Under the pieces are notes generated by a model that did not search any database, was not told the origin of the DNA, and saw only the letters and a list, made by a program, of their open reading frames with translations. The translations under genes and the position numbers were made by a program. 64,000 nt of DNA from positions 179,633 to 243,632 of the forward strand of contig NZ_JAAGVC010000003.1 in NCBI RefSeq assembly GCF_010858045.1, written 5' to 3'. This DNA is from Nocardia cyriacigeorgica (lineage in GTDB: Bacteria > Actinomycetota > Actinomycetes > Mycobacteriales > Mycobacteriaceae). Shown one piece after another: positions 38,589 through 48,083 of the stretch. Every line of letters starts with the position of its first letter. The stretch's first letter is position 1.

Positions 38589-39482
38589 TCAGGCCTCGGC
38601 CGGGCCGGCGATGCGGGCCAATTTGTCCGACAGGCGCCCCAGATAGGACACGACATCGGCCTCCGGCTTGTCGGGCAGGCCGTACAGCACATCGGTCACA
38701 CCGGATTCGGCCCATTCGGCCAGTCGCCCGGCATCCGGTTTGATATCGAGGGCCACCACGCGCGGCTGCCCCGTGCGGCCGGAATCGGTCCAGATCTTGC
38801 GCAGCAGGGCGAGCCGGTCGGAGATATCGGTTTCGCCGGGCGTGGTGATCCAGCCGTCGGCCGACTGCGCGATCCAGCGGAAGGTGCGTTCGGTGCCCGC
38901 CGCGCCGATGAGCACCGGCACCGAGCCGCGCACCGGTTTCGGCCAGGCCCAGCTCGCGCCGAAATCCACGTAGTCGCCGTGGTATTCGGCCTCCTCCTGC
39001 GACCACAGCGCGCGCATCGCCGCCAAGTATTCGCGCAGTACGGTGCGCCGCTTGTTCGGCGGGACGTGGTGATCGGTGAGTTCGTCGGTGTTCCAGCCGA
39101 ATCCGGCGCCGAGGACCACGCGGCCGCCGGACAGGTGATCGAGGGACGCGATCGTCTTGGCCAGGGTGATCGGATCGTGCTCGACCGGCAGCGCCACCGC
39201 CGTGGACAGTTCGATCCGCTCGGTGACCGCCGCGGCCATCGCCAGGGCAACCCACGGATCGAGGGTACGCATATAGCGGTCGTCGGGCAGGGATTCATCG
39301 CCCGTCTGTGGGTGGGCGGCCTCGCGCTTGACCGGGATGTGGGTGTGTTCGGGCACGTAGAACGAGTGGAATCCGGTGTCCTCGGCAGCCTTGGCCGCGG
39401 CGGCCGGTGTGATGCCGCGATCGCTGGTGAACAACACGATGCCGAAACGCAAGGCCTCGCCGAGGGAACCAGAGCCGGTCAT
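38589..39482 (-). CDS. LLM-class F420-dependent oxidoreductase
   Basis: Protein of 297 residues with the luciferase-like TIM barrel. Motifs: FYVPEHTHIPV at the cofactor site, GGRVVLGAGFGWNTDEL and VPVLIGAAGTERTFRW, typical of actinobacterial F420-dependent enzymes (TIGR03619-like). Its stop lies 15 bases from the TetR stop (convergent). The promoter region carries -35 TTGCTG and -10 TAGTAT with 17-base spacing, overlapped by a KstR-like box. Substrate unknown; it may act on the PKS product or in lipid/steroid oxidation. Confidence 0.88.
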   Translation of the reverse strand: MTGSGSLGEALRFGIVLFTSDRGITPAAAAKAAEDTGFHSFYVPEHTHIPVKREAAHPQTGDESLPDDRYMRTLDPWVALAMAAAVTERIELSTAVALPVEHDPITLAKTIASLDHLSGGRVVLGAGFGWNTDELTDHHVPPNKRRTVLREYLAAMRALWSQEEAEYHGDYVDFGASWAWPKPVRGSVPVLIGAAGTERTFRWIAQSADGWITTPGETDISDRLALLRKIWTDSGRTGQPRVVALDIKPDAGRLAEWAESGVTDVLYGLPDKPEADVVSYLGRLSDKLARIAGPAEA

Positions 39483-39590
39483 TTGTGCACTCCTTCGGGT
39501 CCGCCGAGGTGCGTCGGCGCGGGGGCTCCGTCACCGGCGGGGCGCGGAGTCGACGTCCAGGTGCTCCTGAGTGTCTGGACAGGTGTTCGG

Positions 39591-39632
39591 AATACTAGCC
39601 AACGCGGGGGACTCCAGCAAGAACGTGTTTCA
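39591..39632 (-). promoter_or_regulatory. LLM promoter with KstR-like box
   Basis: On the minus strand: -35 TTGCTG (39615-39620), 17 bases, -10 TAGTAT (39592-39597). The box TGAAACACGTTCTT (39619-39632) overlaps the -35 by two bases and fits the KstR pattern TnnAACnnGTTnnA except at the last base. Confidence 0.55.
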
Positions 39633-39651
39633 GTTTTGCGGCGCGGCGGCG

Positions 39652-40674
39652 CTAGGCGAGCCTGCATTCGATCGCGAGGTGCCCCTGTGGTGTCGGCCGC
39701 ACGCCTGCCACCGTCAACCCCGCAGTGCCCGCGAGTGCGGTGTAGGCCTCGATGCTGCGTTCGCGGCCGCCGGAGATCAGCAGCATGCGCAGGTTCATCT
39801 CGGCGAACGACGCCGGATCGCCGGCGGAGTCGTAGCCTTCGACGATCACCACGCGCCCGTCGGGGCCTGCCGCCTCGGCGCACCGGCGCAGGATGGCGGC
39901 GGCCTGCTCATCGTCCCAATCGTGGATCACCCGGCACAGCACATAGACGTCGCCGCCGGTGGGTAGCGGGTCGAAGAAGCTCTGCGCCGCGAAGTCGCAG
40001 CGATCGTCCAGCCCGCGGGCGGCGAGGTGCTGCCTGCCGCGTTCGATGGTCTCGGGCAGATCGACCAGGGTGCCACGGGCCTCGGGGTGCGCCTCGAGCA
40101 CCCGGGCCAGCAGGGTTCCGGTGCCGCCGCCGACGTCGACGATATGCCGGGCGCCGGACCAGTCGTAGTCCGCGGCCTCCCCGGCGATGCGGTCGACCCC
40201 GGTCTGCATCGCGGCGTCGAATGCGGCGCTCATCGCTGGATCGTTGTCCAGGTACTCCCAGAACGGTGCGCCGAAGACCTGCTCCCATGCGGGTTTTCCG
40301 GTGCGCACCGTGTGCAGCAGCCGGGTGAATACCAGGTCCATCTGCCCGAAGAAGCCGTCGAGGTCGAGGTAGTCGCGCATCCGGGCCGGATGATCCGAAC
40401 GCAGGAGTGCGGCGATCTCGTTGTCGCCGAAGGTTCCCGGGCTCGGCTCGGTGAACACGCCGTGGCAGACCAGATGCCGCAGCAGCCTGCCGAGGGCGTC
40501 GGCGTCGGTGTTCGAGCGCTGCGCGAGCTCCTCGACCGGTTGCGGACCCGCCGCGACGAAGTCGGCCAGTCGCAGCGTCGCGGCGACCCGCAACGCCATC
40601 GGGGTCACCAGATCCATCAGCGGCCCGAGTGCCGTCCACGCGTCAGGGACGGATGTGTCGCCGGTCGTTGCCAT
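39652..40674 (-). CDS. O-methyltransferase of the acetylserotonin O-methyltransferase type
   Basis: Protein of 340 residues. An N-terminal dimerisation winged helix (VTPMALRVAATLRLADFVA) is followed by a SAM-binding domain with VDVGGGTGTL and HDWDDEQAAAIL, and a C-terminal GGRERSIEAY loop with a catalytic His at HDW. The ATG at 40674 follows GGGAGGG. Such enzymes methylate hydroxyl groups of natural products. It lies 169 bases upstream of the LLM gene, same strand, and about 2.8 kb from the PKS operon, so a tailoring role is possible but unproven. Confidence 0.85.
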   Translation of the reverse strand: MATTGDTSVPDAWTALGPLMDLVTPMALRVAATLRLADFVAAGPQPVEELAQRSNTDADALGRLLRHLVCHGVFTEPSPGTFGDNEIAALLRSDHPARMRDYLDLDGFFGQMDLVFTRLLHTVRTGKPAWEQVFGAPFWEYLDNDPAMSAAFDAAMQTGVDRIAGEAADYDWSGARHIVDVGGGTGTLLARVLEAHPEARGTLVDLPETIERGRQHLAARGLDDRCDFAAQSFFDPLPTGGDVYVLCRVIHDWDDEQAAAILRRCAEAAGPDGRVVIVEGYDSAGDPASFAEMNLRMLLISGGRERSIEAYTALAGTAGLTVAGVRPTPQGHLAIECRLA

Positions 40675-40783
40675 GAGCCCTCCCGCGGTCGTCGATCCGA
40701 GCCTTCGAGGTCTGCCGTGTCGGCCGGCCACCAGTGTGGCAACGGGGTTGCGGGGAGGCAACCACCCGGCCGACGCCGCCCCC

Positions 40784-41722
40784 TCACGCCGGCAGATCGA
40801 CAGCGACGGCGGTGTACGGCGTCGACGCCGTCGCCGGGGTGGTGAAACGCGCGTTCGGCAGGTACAGCCGGTTTCCGAAAGCCGCGACGGTCGTCGGCAC
40901 ATCCCAGCGCCCATCGGTGAGCCGTCGCTGGACTCGGCCGGTGGTCCCGGCAGGGTCGAGCGCGATGACGGCAACCGTGTTCAGCCGGTTCTGCACGACG
41001 AACACGGTGTTCCCGTGCCGGAGCAATCCGTCGCCGCCGGGCAGTGTGTGCGCGCCCAGGTCGATCCGGCGCGTGGCTCCCGAGGCCGGATCGACCCGGA
41101 AAAGGTGCCCGGTCGCCGACTGCACGATGATCAGCGCCGAACCATCGGGCGTACGCACGATGCCGTTGGCATTGATGGCCCCGTCCAGGTAGCCGATGTC
41201 ACCGGTCAGCGGGAGCCGAAGCACCGAATTTTCGCTGGGCAGCGCACCGTCGGAGCCGATCGGCAGGTGGTGCAGCACCGGCGCCCGGGAATCGGTGAAC
41301 CACGCACCGGTCGGCGTCAGCACGACATCGTTGACGAAGCTTCCGGGTGCTGTGCCGAGCCGGTAGGTCGCGAGCACCGCACCGGTGTCGGCATCCACCA
41401 CCCGGGCCGTGCCCGCGGTGCCGCCGGCGACGAACAGCCGGCCCCACGCGTCGAGGGCCAGGCCGAGCGCGGGTGTCCCCGGCCCAGGACTGACGATCGT
41501 GCCACGCCCGGTCGTCAGATCGACGCGAAAGAGGGAACCGTCGGCGCGCGAGCCGAAATAGCCCACCGGCAGCGCACCGATCGCGATCCCTTCGGGTAAG
41601 AAGCCGGCGGGCAGGGCGATCGTGGTGGGAAATATCCCGGGCAGCGCCGGCGCCGGAACGGGCAGCAGCGCCGTCGCGATCAGCCAGGCCGACAGCAGTG
41701 CCGGGTAATAGACCCTGTTCAT
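40784..41722 (-). CDS. Secreted SMP-30/gluconolactonase-like beta-propeller
   Basis: Protein of 312 residues. The N-terminal signal peptide (about 1-28) ends ALPVPAPAL. The rest is a run of beta-propeller blades (GYFGSRADGSLFRVDL, AWGRLFVAGGTAG, GYLDGAINANGIV) like SMP-30-type lactonases. The calcium-site acid of the NA-NG region is present. The ATG at 41722 follows GGAGG. The substrate is unknown. It is convergent-free, 110 bases before the methyltransferase on the same strand. Confidence 0.75.
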   Translation of the reverse strand: MNRVYYPALLSAWLIATALLPVPAPALPGIFPTTIALPAGFLPEGIAIGALPVGYFGSRADGSLFRVDLTTGRGTIVSPGPGTPALGLALDAWGRLFVAGGTAGTARVVDADTGAVLATYRLGTAPGSFVNDVVLTPTGAWFTDSRAPVLHHLPIGSDGALPSENSVLRLPLTGDIGYLDGAINANGIVRTPDGSALIIVQSATGHLFRVDPASGATRRIDLGAHTLPGGDGLLRHGNTVFVVQNRLNTVAVIALDPAGTTGRVQRRLTDGRWDVPTTVAAFGNRLYLPNARFTTPATASTPYTAVAVDLPA

Positions 41723-41828
41723 GTTCCTCCGTCGATGGTCCGCGCTCGGGCGACATCGCCATAGGAGCGCGCCCACGAGGACGTACCTCGCACGCCGGGC
41801 ATGCCGTCGCCGGACGAGGCGCGACGAT

Positions 41829-42461
41829 CTAGTAGCCGACAGTGAAATGCTGGGCACCGCACCGGGTTTCGAGTTCATCGACCACCGCGACCGCGAAGTC
41901 CTCGGCCGAGATCCGGGACGCGCCGTCGGCCGCGACGAGCAGGTCGGTGCCGCCACGGCGGTATCGCCCCGTGCGGACACCCGGTTCGAGCAGCGCCGGC
42001 GGGCTCAGATAGGTCCAGTCCGCCGGGTGCGCGCGGCAGGCCTCCAGCTGTGCGACGCTGGCGGCGGCGATGGGGCGGATGTGGGCCGGGACGTAGCCGG
42101 TGTCGTCGAGCACGAGCCGGTCCGGATGTCCGGGGACACGCAGCGGCGCGGCACCGCCGACGACCAGGATGCGGGTGCCCGCCCGGCCGGCGGCGTCGAG
42201 CAACGCGGTCGTCGTCGCCGCAACGGTGTCTTCGTGGCCGGGTGCGGGACGGGTCGCCGCGACGACGGCGTCGGCGCCTGCGAAGAAGCCGCTCATCCGG
42301 TCCGGATCCCGCGCCTCGCCCGCGACGGTCACCACGCCGGCGGGCAGGGCGGCCCGCCGCGGGGTACGGAAGACGGCGACGACGTCGTGGCCGCGGCGCG
42401 CGGCTTCGCCGACGACCCGGGAACCGACCATGCCCGCGGCTCCGACAACAGTGAACTTCAT
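41829..42461 (-). CDS. NAD(P)-binding atypical short-chain dehydrogenase
   Basis: Protein of 210 residues. The N-terminal Rossmann motif is VVGAAGMVGSRVV, and a DPDRMSGFFAGADAVVAATRP strand-turn follows, as in NmrA-like and NAD(P)H-binding proteins. The classical SDR YxxxK is not evident. The ATG at 42461 overlaps the stop of the EamA gene by ATGA, so the two are coupled. The function is probably redox sensing or flavin/quinone reduction. Confidence 0.78.
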   Translation of the reverse strand: MKFTVVGAAGMVGSRVVGEAARRGHDVVAVFRTPRRAALPAGVVTVAGEARDPDRMSGFFAGADAVVAATRPAPGHEDTVAATTTALLDAAGRAGTRILVVGGAAPLRVPGHPDRLVLDDTGYVPAHIRPIAAASVAQLEACRAHPADWTYLSPPALLEPGVRTGRYRRGGTDLLVAADGASRISAEDFAVAVVDELETRCGAQHFTVGY

Positions 42462-43399
42462 CGAGGTGTCCCTTTCCGAGGTGAAACATCATGAACAGGT
42501 GCGGGCAGCTGGCCCGCGACGATGGCGGCCAGCGCGAGTGCGAAACCGGTGAGCTGGATCGGCCCGAGGGTCTGGCCGAGCAGGAGCGCCCCGAGGATCG
42601 CCGCCACCAGCGGCGACAACAGCACCAGCACCGCCACCGATGCGACCGGCAGGGTGGCGATGCCGCGGAACCACACGACATAGGCGAACAGTCCGCCCAC
42701 CAAGCCCATCCAGAGGTAGCCGAGGCTCGCGTCCGCATCGATCGCGGGCGGCGCACCCTCCAGCAGGAAGGTGAGCGGTAGCAGGAACAGCCCGCCCGCG
42801 GTGAGCAGCCAACCGGCGAAGGTGGTCGGGCCGGCCTCGGCTGGGCGTCCCCACCGTTTGGTCAGCGTCAGGGCCAGTGCCATCGACGCGGCACTCCCCA
42901 CCCCGGCCACCACGCCGACGCCGTCGAGGCCCGCGTCCGGGCCGATCACCACCAGGCCGACGCCGAGCACGCCGATCAACCCCCACCCCAGCCGCCAGGC
43001 CGATAGGCGCTCGCGCAGCACCGGAACGGCCAGCACCGCGACGGCCAGCGGCTGCGCGGCCGCCAACGTCGCCGCCACCCCGCCCGGGAGATGTTCGGCC
43101 GACAGAAACAGCAGCGGGAACGGCATACCGATGTAGAGCACGCCGAGCACGGTCGCCTTCCACCACCACGCGCCGCGCGGCAGCATCCTGGTGAACGCAA
43201 GCGCGATCAGGCCTGCCGGCAAGGCGCGCAGCAGCCCAGCGAACACCGGGTGGCCCGGCGGAAGCAGTTCGGTGGTGACGACGTAGGTGGTGCCCCAGGT
43301 GATCGGCGTGAGCGCCGTCAATGCGGTGAGCGGCAGATTCCCGTATCCGGACCCGGCGGCGGGTCCGGCGGAAACCAGTTCCGCTGCTGAACTTTTCAT
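42458..43399 (-). CDS. EamA/DMT-family transporter
   Basis: Protein of about 313 residues with ten predicted membrane segments in two EamA repeats; the central AALGVLGVGLVVIGPDAG and the late VSVAVLVLLSPLVAAILG are typical of RhaT/EamA exporters. ATG codons at 43399 and 43408 are both possible; GGTGAG precedes the first. It is divergent from a LysR gene, the usual partner of such exporters. Export of an amino acid or small metabolite is likely. Confidence 0.85.
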   Translation of the reverse strand: MKSSAAELVSAGPAAGSGYGNLPLTALTALTPITWGTTYVVTTELLPPGHPVFAGLLRALPAGLIALAFTRMLPRGAWWWKATVLGVLYIGMPFPLLFLSAEHLPGGVAATLAAAQPLAVAVLAVPVLRERLSAWRLGWGLIGVLGVGLVVIGPDAGLDGVGVVAGVGSAASMALALTLTKRWGRPAEAGPTTFAGWLLTAGGLFLLPLTFLLEGAPPAIDADASLGYLWMGLVGGLFAYVVWFRGIATLPVASVAVLVLLSPLVAAILGALLLGQTLGPIQLTGFALALAAIVAGQLPAPVHDVSPRKGTPR

Positions 43400-43457
43400 G
43401 CTCACCATCTCACCCGGATCCGAACGATGAATCCAACACATGTTTGTCACCGCAACG

Positions 43458-43472
43458 ATCGTGATTCAAGAT
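43458..43472. promoter_or_regulatory. LysR-type T-N11-A box
   Basis: ATC-N9-GAT (43458-43460 and 43470-43472), which includes the T-N11-A pattern, just before the LysR start and within the divergent gap with the EamA gene. Confidence 0.45.
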
Positions 43473-43478
43473 TGATTG

Positions 43479-44393
43479 ATGGAGTTGCAACAGATGCGGT
43501 ATGTGCTGGCCGTCGCCGAGACGAACAGCTTCACCCGTGCCGCCGAACGCTGCCTGGTCGTGCAATCCGCCCTCAGCCACCAGATCGCCCGCCTGGAACG
43601 CGAACTCGGCGCGCGGCTGTTCGACCGCACCAGCCGCCGGGTGCGGCTGACCCCGGCCGGTGCGGCGTTCCTGCCCGCCGCCCGGCAGTGCCTGGACGCC
43701 GCTGAACGCGCCGCCGCCGAGGTGGCCGCGGCGGTCGGAGAGATCCGCGGCCGCCTGGCCGTCGGATTGATTCCCTCGGTTGCCGCGGTGGATGTGCCGG
43801 CGGCGTTACGCGAATTCCGTCGCCGTTACCCGCACGTGCGGATCAATCTGCGGGTGGGCGCCAGCGAGGGCCTCGCCGAACGGGTCGAGCAGGGGGCGCT
43901 CGACGTGGCGTTTCTCGGGCTGCCGCCCACGTCGCGTCCCCGTGGTGTGGCCGCGCACGAACTGGCTCGCGACCGGCTCGTGGCCGTCGTCGCACCCGAA
44001 CATCCGCTGGCCGGCGCGGATTCGGTCGACTTGCGCGGGCTGTCGGCGGAGACGTTCGTCGATCTGCCGCCGGGCACCGCCGGTCGGGCCCAATCCGATC
44101 TCGCCTTCGCCGCCGCGGGCCTGGACCGTGACGTCGCCTTCGAGGTCACCTCCGCCGAATACATCGCCCGCCTGGTGAGCCAGGACCTGTGCATCGCCAT
44201 GCTGCCCGCGCTGTGGGTGCCGCAGCTGACCGGTGTGGTCACCATCGAGATCACCGATGCGCCGACCCGCGTGGAGTACGTCATCTGGAGCCGGACCACT
44301 CGCACACCGGCTGCGGGCGCCTTCCTCGACATCCTCGGCATCCCCGCCGAGCCTGCCGTCATCGACGGCTCGGCCCCGCGAAAAATGGGATGA
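43479..44393 (+). CDS. LysR-family transcriptional regulator
   Basis: Protein of 304 residues. The winged helix at about 1-60 (LQQMRYVLAVAETNSFTRAAERC, LSHQIARLERELGARLFDR) is followed by a periplasmic-binding-like effector domain. The ATG at 43479 has no clear ribosome site. It is divergent from EamA/NAD-binding genes with about 80 bases between starts, so it is the probable regulator of both itself and them. Confidence 0.88.
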   Translation: MELQQMRYVLAVAETNSFTRAAERCLVVQSALSHQIARLERELGARLFDRTSRRVRLTPAGAAFLPAARQCLDAAERAAAEVAAAVGEIRGRLAVGLIPSVAAVDVPAALREFRRRYPHVRINLRVGASEGLAERVEQGALDVAFLGLPPTSRPRGVAAHELARDRLVAVVAPEHPLAGADSVDLRGLSAETFVDLPPGTAGRAQSDLAFAAAGLDRDVAFEVTSAEYIARLVSQDLCIAMLPALWVPQLTGVVTIEITDAPTRVEYVIWSRTTRTPAAGAFLDILGIPAEPAVIDGSAPRKMG

Positions 44394-44606
44394 CTTGACC
44401 TCGAGCGTGGTTTAGCTTGTTTGCTGTTCTCCGAGCCCGAAACGGCTCGGCGACGCCGACGAGGGGCGCCGCCGACGCCCGATCGGCGCGCGAGCGATGA
44501 ATCGATCCGATGGATTCCGTCTGATCTGGTGTGGCGCCGCGCGAGGTCGACGATGACCTGCCATCGGCCACACGTCACCGAGCTCACGATTACCGGAGGT
44601 ACCCCG

Positions 44607-46091
44607 ATGCCCGACGCACACACCGAACGCCGGACAGGAGGGCAGCGGACTCCGGCGGTGATCCGGCTGCTGGTGCTCGCGACGTTCGTGGTGATCCTGA
44701 ACGAGACCATCATGATCAACGCGATCCCGCGGTTGATGACCGATCTCGAGATCACCGAACGCTCCGCGCAGTGGGTCTCCACCGCTTTCATGCTCACCAT
44801 GGCCGCCGTCATCCCGGTGACCGGCTGGTTCCTGCAACGGGTCACCACCCGGCGCGCCTACGCGATCGCCATGGGGGTGTTCCTCGCGGGTACGGCCCTG
44901 TCGGCGGTCGCCCCGAACTTCCCGGTGCTGCTGATCGGCCGCGTCATCCAGGCCGGTGGCACCGCGGTGATGATGCCGCTGCTGATGACCACCCTGATGA
45001 CGGTGGTGCCCGAACGTGACCGCGGCCGCGTGATGGGCAATGTCACCCTGGCCATTTCGGTCGCACCCGCCATGGGCCCGGTGCTGTCGGGGCTGGTGTT
45101 GCAGGTCGGTTCCTGGCGCTGGTTGTTCGTGCTGGTGCTGCCCATCGCGGGCCTGGTCACCTGGCAGGGGCTGCGGCGCCTGGAGAATGTGGGTGAGCCG
45201 GAGGCCGGCGCGATCGATTGGTCCAGCGTGGTGTTCGCCGCGCTCGGCTTCGGCAGCCTGGTGTACGGGCTGAGCCGCTTCGAGACCGGCAGCGTCACCA
45301 CCCCGGCGCTCATCGTGGCCGCGGGGATCGCGCTGATCGGTGTGTTCGCCTGGCGGCAGCTGCGGCTGCAGCGCACCGGAACCCCGCTACTGGATCTGCG
45401 CATCCTGCTGTCGGGCACCTACAGCAAGGCGCTGATCTTCATGTCGATCGCGTTCCTGGCCATGCTCGGCTCGATGATCCTGCTGCCGCTGTATCTGCAG
45501 AACCTGCGGGGGCTGAGCCCGCTGAGCACCGGCCTGCTGGTGATGCCCGGCGGCATGGCGATGGGCCTGCTCGGTCCGACCATCGGCCGGCTGTTCGACC
45601 GCTTCGGCGGACGGGTGCTGGTGGTTCCCGCGGCCATCGGGGTCACGGTGTCGCTGGCCGGATTCACCCAGATCTCGATGAGCACGCCGTACTGGCAGCT
45701 GCTCGGCCTGCACATCCTGTTGATGGTGTCGCTGGCCGCGGCGTTCACCCCGGTCTTCACCCTCGGCCTCGGCGCGCTGCCGCAGCATCTGTACTCGCAC
45801 GGCAGTTCCATGCTCGGCACCCTGCAGCAGGTGGCCGCGGCGCTCGGCACCGCGCTGGTGGTGACCGTGATGTCCACTCGCAGCACCTCGCTGATCGACC
45901 AGGGCGTCGACGCGACGACCGCTCACCTGGGTGGCATGAAGCTGGCGTTCGGTGTCTCCGCCGCGCTGGCGGCGATCGTGATCGTGGTGGCGGTACTGCT
46001 GCCCAATCGTGCGAGTGCGCCGGAGGAGCCCGCCGAACCCGGTGCGCCGCAGGTGCCCGACACTCCGGAACTGGAGCTGGTGAAGGGCTGA
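44607..46091 (+). CDS. MFS drug efflux transporter, DHA2 type
   Basis: Protein of 494 residues with about 14 membrane helices. Motifs: NETIMINAIPRLMTDL in helix 1, PVTGWFLQRVTTRRAYAIAM, and MGPVLSGLVLQ. The ATG at 44607 follows CGGAGG; a longer upstream frame is not needed. A 16-bp stem terminator lies 26 bases after the stop. The substrate is unknown. The 213-base gap before it holds no recognised site. Confidence 0.87.
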   Translation: MPDAHTERRTGGQRTPAVIRLLVLATFVVILNETIMINAIPRLMTDLEITERSAQWVSTAFMLTMAAVIPVTGWFLQRVTTRRAYAIAMGVFLAGTALSAVAPNFPVLLIGRVIQAGGTAVMMPLLMTTLMTVVPERDRGRVMGNVTLAISVAPAMGPVLSGLVLQVGSWRWLFVLVLPIAGLVTWQGLRRLENVGEPEAGAIDWSSVVFAALGFGSLVYGLSRFETGSVTTPALIVAAGIALIGVFAWRQLRLQRTGTPLLDLRILLSGTYSKALIFMSIAFLAMLGSMILLPLYLQNLRGLSPLSTGLLVMPGGMAMGLLGPTIGRLFDRFGGRVLVVPAAIGVTVSLAGFTQISMSTPYWQLLGLHILLMVSLAAAFTPVFTLGLGALPQHLYSHGSSMLGTLQQVAAALGTALVVTVMSTRSTSLIDQGVDATTAHLGGMKLAFGVSAALAAIVIVVAVLLPNRASAPEEPAEPGAPQVPDTPELELVKG

Positions 46092-46116
46092 TCCACCGGT
46101 TCGCAGCCGCACCACC

Positions 46117-46159
46117 GCGAGCCCTCTCGGGCTGGAAAACCCGGCCCGAGAGGGCTCGC
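46117..46159 (+). terminator. Strong 16-bp stem terminator
   Basis: A perfect 16-bp inverted repeat (46117-46132 and 46144-46159) with an 11-base loop, 25 bases after the efflux stop. No U run follows. It is the longest perfect stem found in the window. Confidence 0.75.
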
Positions 46160-46272
46160 CGCATGAGGACCTCACGACACCCGATCGCTCGCAACCCCCG
46201 GGCAGCGGTCGGCCGCGCCCCGTGCGAACGAGCGCCGGATTCCACGAACACCGCCCGCACCCCGCGTTAAAG

Positions 46273-46286
46273 TAGAACACGTTCTT
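46273..46286 (+). promoter_or_regulatory. KstR-like operator before DUF3556 gene
   Basis: TAGAACACGTTCTT, matching TnnAACnnGTTnnA at all but the last base and perfect over the inner 12 bases. It ends 27 bases before the ATG and lies next to a TAAAGT -10 (46268-46273). Confidence 0.6.
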
Positions 46287-46312
46287 ATTCTGGCGACGGA
46301 ACGGATGCTGCG

Positions 46313-48061
46313 ATGGGGTTTCTTCGTCCCAACCTCCCGGTGGTCGATTACGACGAATGGAGCAAGGGCACGAGGTCGGAGAAGATCCGGCCGATGGCCA
46401 GGCACTGGGCGGAGGTCGGTTTCGGTACACCGGTGGCGCTGCATCTGTTCTACGTCGTCAAGATCGCGCTCTACATCCTCGCCGCGTGGTTGATCGTGCT
46501 GAGCACCAGCGGGATCGACGGCTTCACCGAGGTCGGTACGTGGTGGACCGAACCGATCGTGTTCCAGAAGGTCGTCCTGTTCACCATGCTGTTCGAGGTG
46601 GTCGGGCTCGGCTGCGGCTTCGGACCGCTCAACAACCGATTCTTCCCGCCCATGGGGTCGATCCTGTATTGGCTGCGCCCCGGCACCATTCGCCTGCCGC
46701 CCTGGCCTGGCCGGGTGCCGCTCACGGCGGGCGCCGCACGCACTCCGGTCGATGCGCTGCTCTACGCGGCGCTGCTGGTGCTGCTGGTGGTCGCGCTGTG
46801 CTCCGACGGCACCGGGCCGATCCCGGAACTCGACAGCGCCGTCGGTGTGCTGCCGACCTGGCAGATCGTGGCGATCCTCGCCGTGCTCGGCGTACTCGGG
46901 CTGCGGGACAAGGTCATCTTCCTCGCCGCGCGCGGCGAGGTGTACGGATCGTTCACGGTGGTGTTCCTGTTCGGTGGCGTGGACATGATCGTCGCGGCGA
47001 AGATCGTCTTCGTCGTCATCTGGATCGGCGCGGCGATCTCCAAGCTGAACAAGCACTTCCCGTTCGTGGTGTCGACCATGATGTCCAACAATCCGGTGCT
47101 GCGGCCCAAGGCCGTCAAACGGATGTTCTTCGAACGGTTTCCCGACGACCTGCGCCCCGGCCGCCCCTCGCGGGTCCTGGCGCACGGCGGCACGGCCGTG
47201 GAACTATGTGTGCCGCTGGTGCTGTTCTTCAGCCACGGCGGCCCGCTCACGACCGTGGCCGCCATCGTGATGATCTGCTTCCACCTGACGATCCTGGTGG
47301 CCATCCCGATGGGTGTGCCGCTGGAGTGGAACGTCTTCATGATCTTCGGAATACTCACCCTGTTCGTCGGCCACGCCGATCTCGGTCTGGCGCAAGTGGA
47401 TTCCCCGGCATTGATGGCAGCCGTGTTCGTCGTGCTCATGGGCATCGTGATCCTCGGCAACCTGTTCCCGGCCAAGATCTCGTTCCTGCCGGGGATGCGG
47501 TATTACGCCGGGAACTGGGACACCACCCTGTGGTGCATCAAGCCCTCGGCCGAGGCGAAGATCCGCTCCGGCATCATCGCGGTCGCGGCTATGCCCGCCG
47601 CTCAGCTCGAGCGGTACTACGGCAGCAAGGAGGCCGCCCAGATCCCGCTGTATCTGGGGTACGCGTTCCGCTCGTTCAACACGCACGGCCGGGCCTTGTT
47701 CACCCTGGCCCATCGTGCGATGGCCGGCCACGACGAAGCCGAGTACACGATCACCGACGGTGAACGCATCTGCTCCACCGCACTCGGCTGGAACTTCGGC
47801 GACGGTCACCTGCACAACGAACAGCTGATCGAGGCCCTGCACCAGCGTTGCGGATTCGAGCCGGGCGAAGTGCGGGTGGTGCTGCTCGACGCCCAGCCCA
47901 TCCACACCCAGACCCAGCGCTACCGCCTCGTCGACGCCGCCACCGGCGAATTCGAGCGCGGCACAGTGCGAGTGGTCGACATGGTGACCAGGCAGCCGTG
48001 GGATGACCAGCTGCCCGTGTACCCGGACGCCGTCGAGGAGACGAGCCGGTCCACGCAGTAA
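46313..48061 (+). CDS. DUF3556 transmembrane protein
   Basis: Protein of 582 residues with several membrane segments (around residues 45-65, 85-105, 150-170, 195-215 and more) and a soluble C-terminal half (about 470-582). It resembles the DUF3556 family of mycolic-acid actinobacteria (start MGFLRPNLPVVDYDEW; GFGPLNNRFFPPMG). No function has been shown. The ATG at 46313 has no clear ribosome site, but a KstR-like box lies just upstream. It may take part in lipid or sterol metabolism. Confidence 0.8.
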   Translation: MGFLRPNLPVVDYDEWSKGTRSEKIRPMARHWAEVGFGTPVALHLFYVVKIALYILAAWLIVLSTSGIDGFTEVGTWWTEPIVFQKVVLFTMLFEVVGLGCGFGPLNNRFFPPMGSILYWLRPGTIRLPPWPGRVPLTAGAARTPVDALLYAALLVLLVVALCSDGTGPIPELDSAVGVLPTWQIVAILAVLGVLGLRDKVIFLAARGEVYGSFTVVFLFGGVDMIVAAKIVFVVIWIGAAISKLNKHFPFVVSTMMSNNPVLRPKAVKRMFFERFPDDLRPGRPSRVLAHGGTAVELCVPLVLFFSHGGPLTTVAAIVMICFHLTILVAIPMGVPLEWNVFMIFGILTLFVGHADLGLAQVDSPALMAAVFVVLMGIVILGNLFPAKISFLPGMRYYAGNWDTTLWCIKPSAEAKIRSGIIAVAAMPAAQLERYYGSKEAAQIPLYLGYAFRSFNTHGRALFTLAHRAMAGHDEAEYTITDGERICSTALGWNFGDGHLHNEQLIEALHQRCGFEPGEVRVVLLDAQPIHTQTQRYRLVDAATGEFERGTVRVVDMVTRQPWDDQLPVYPDAVEETSRSTQ

Positions 48062-48083
48062 TCGCGACCCCGATGCCGGCTGA

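Noticed and set aside
38560..38600. Direct repeat of CGAGCAGTA around the TetR/LLM junction
   Set aside because: Short and in or beside coding ends; likely coincidental.
44421..44606. Extended start of the second efflux pump
   Set aside because: Arg-rich and without a ribosome site; CGGAGG sits before ATG 44607.
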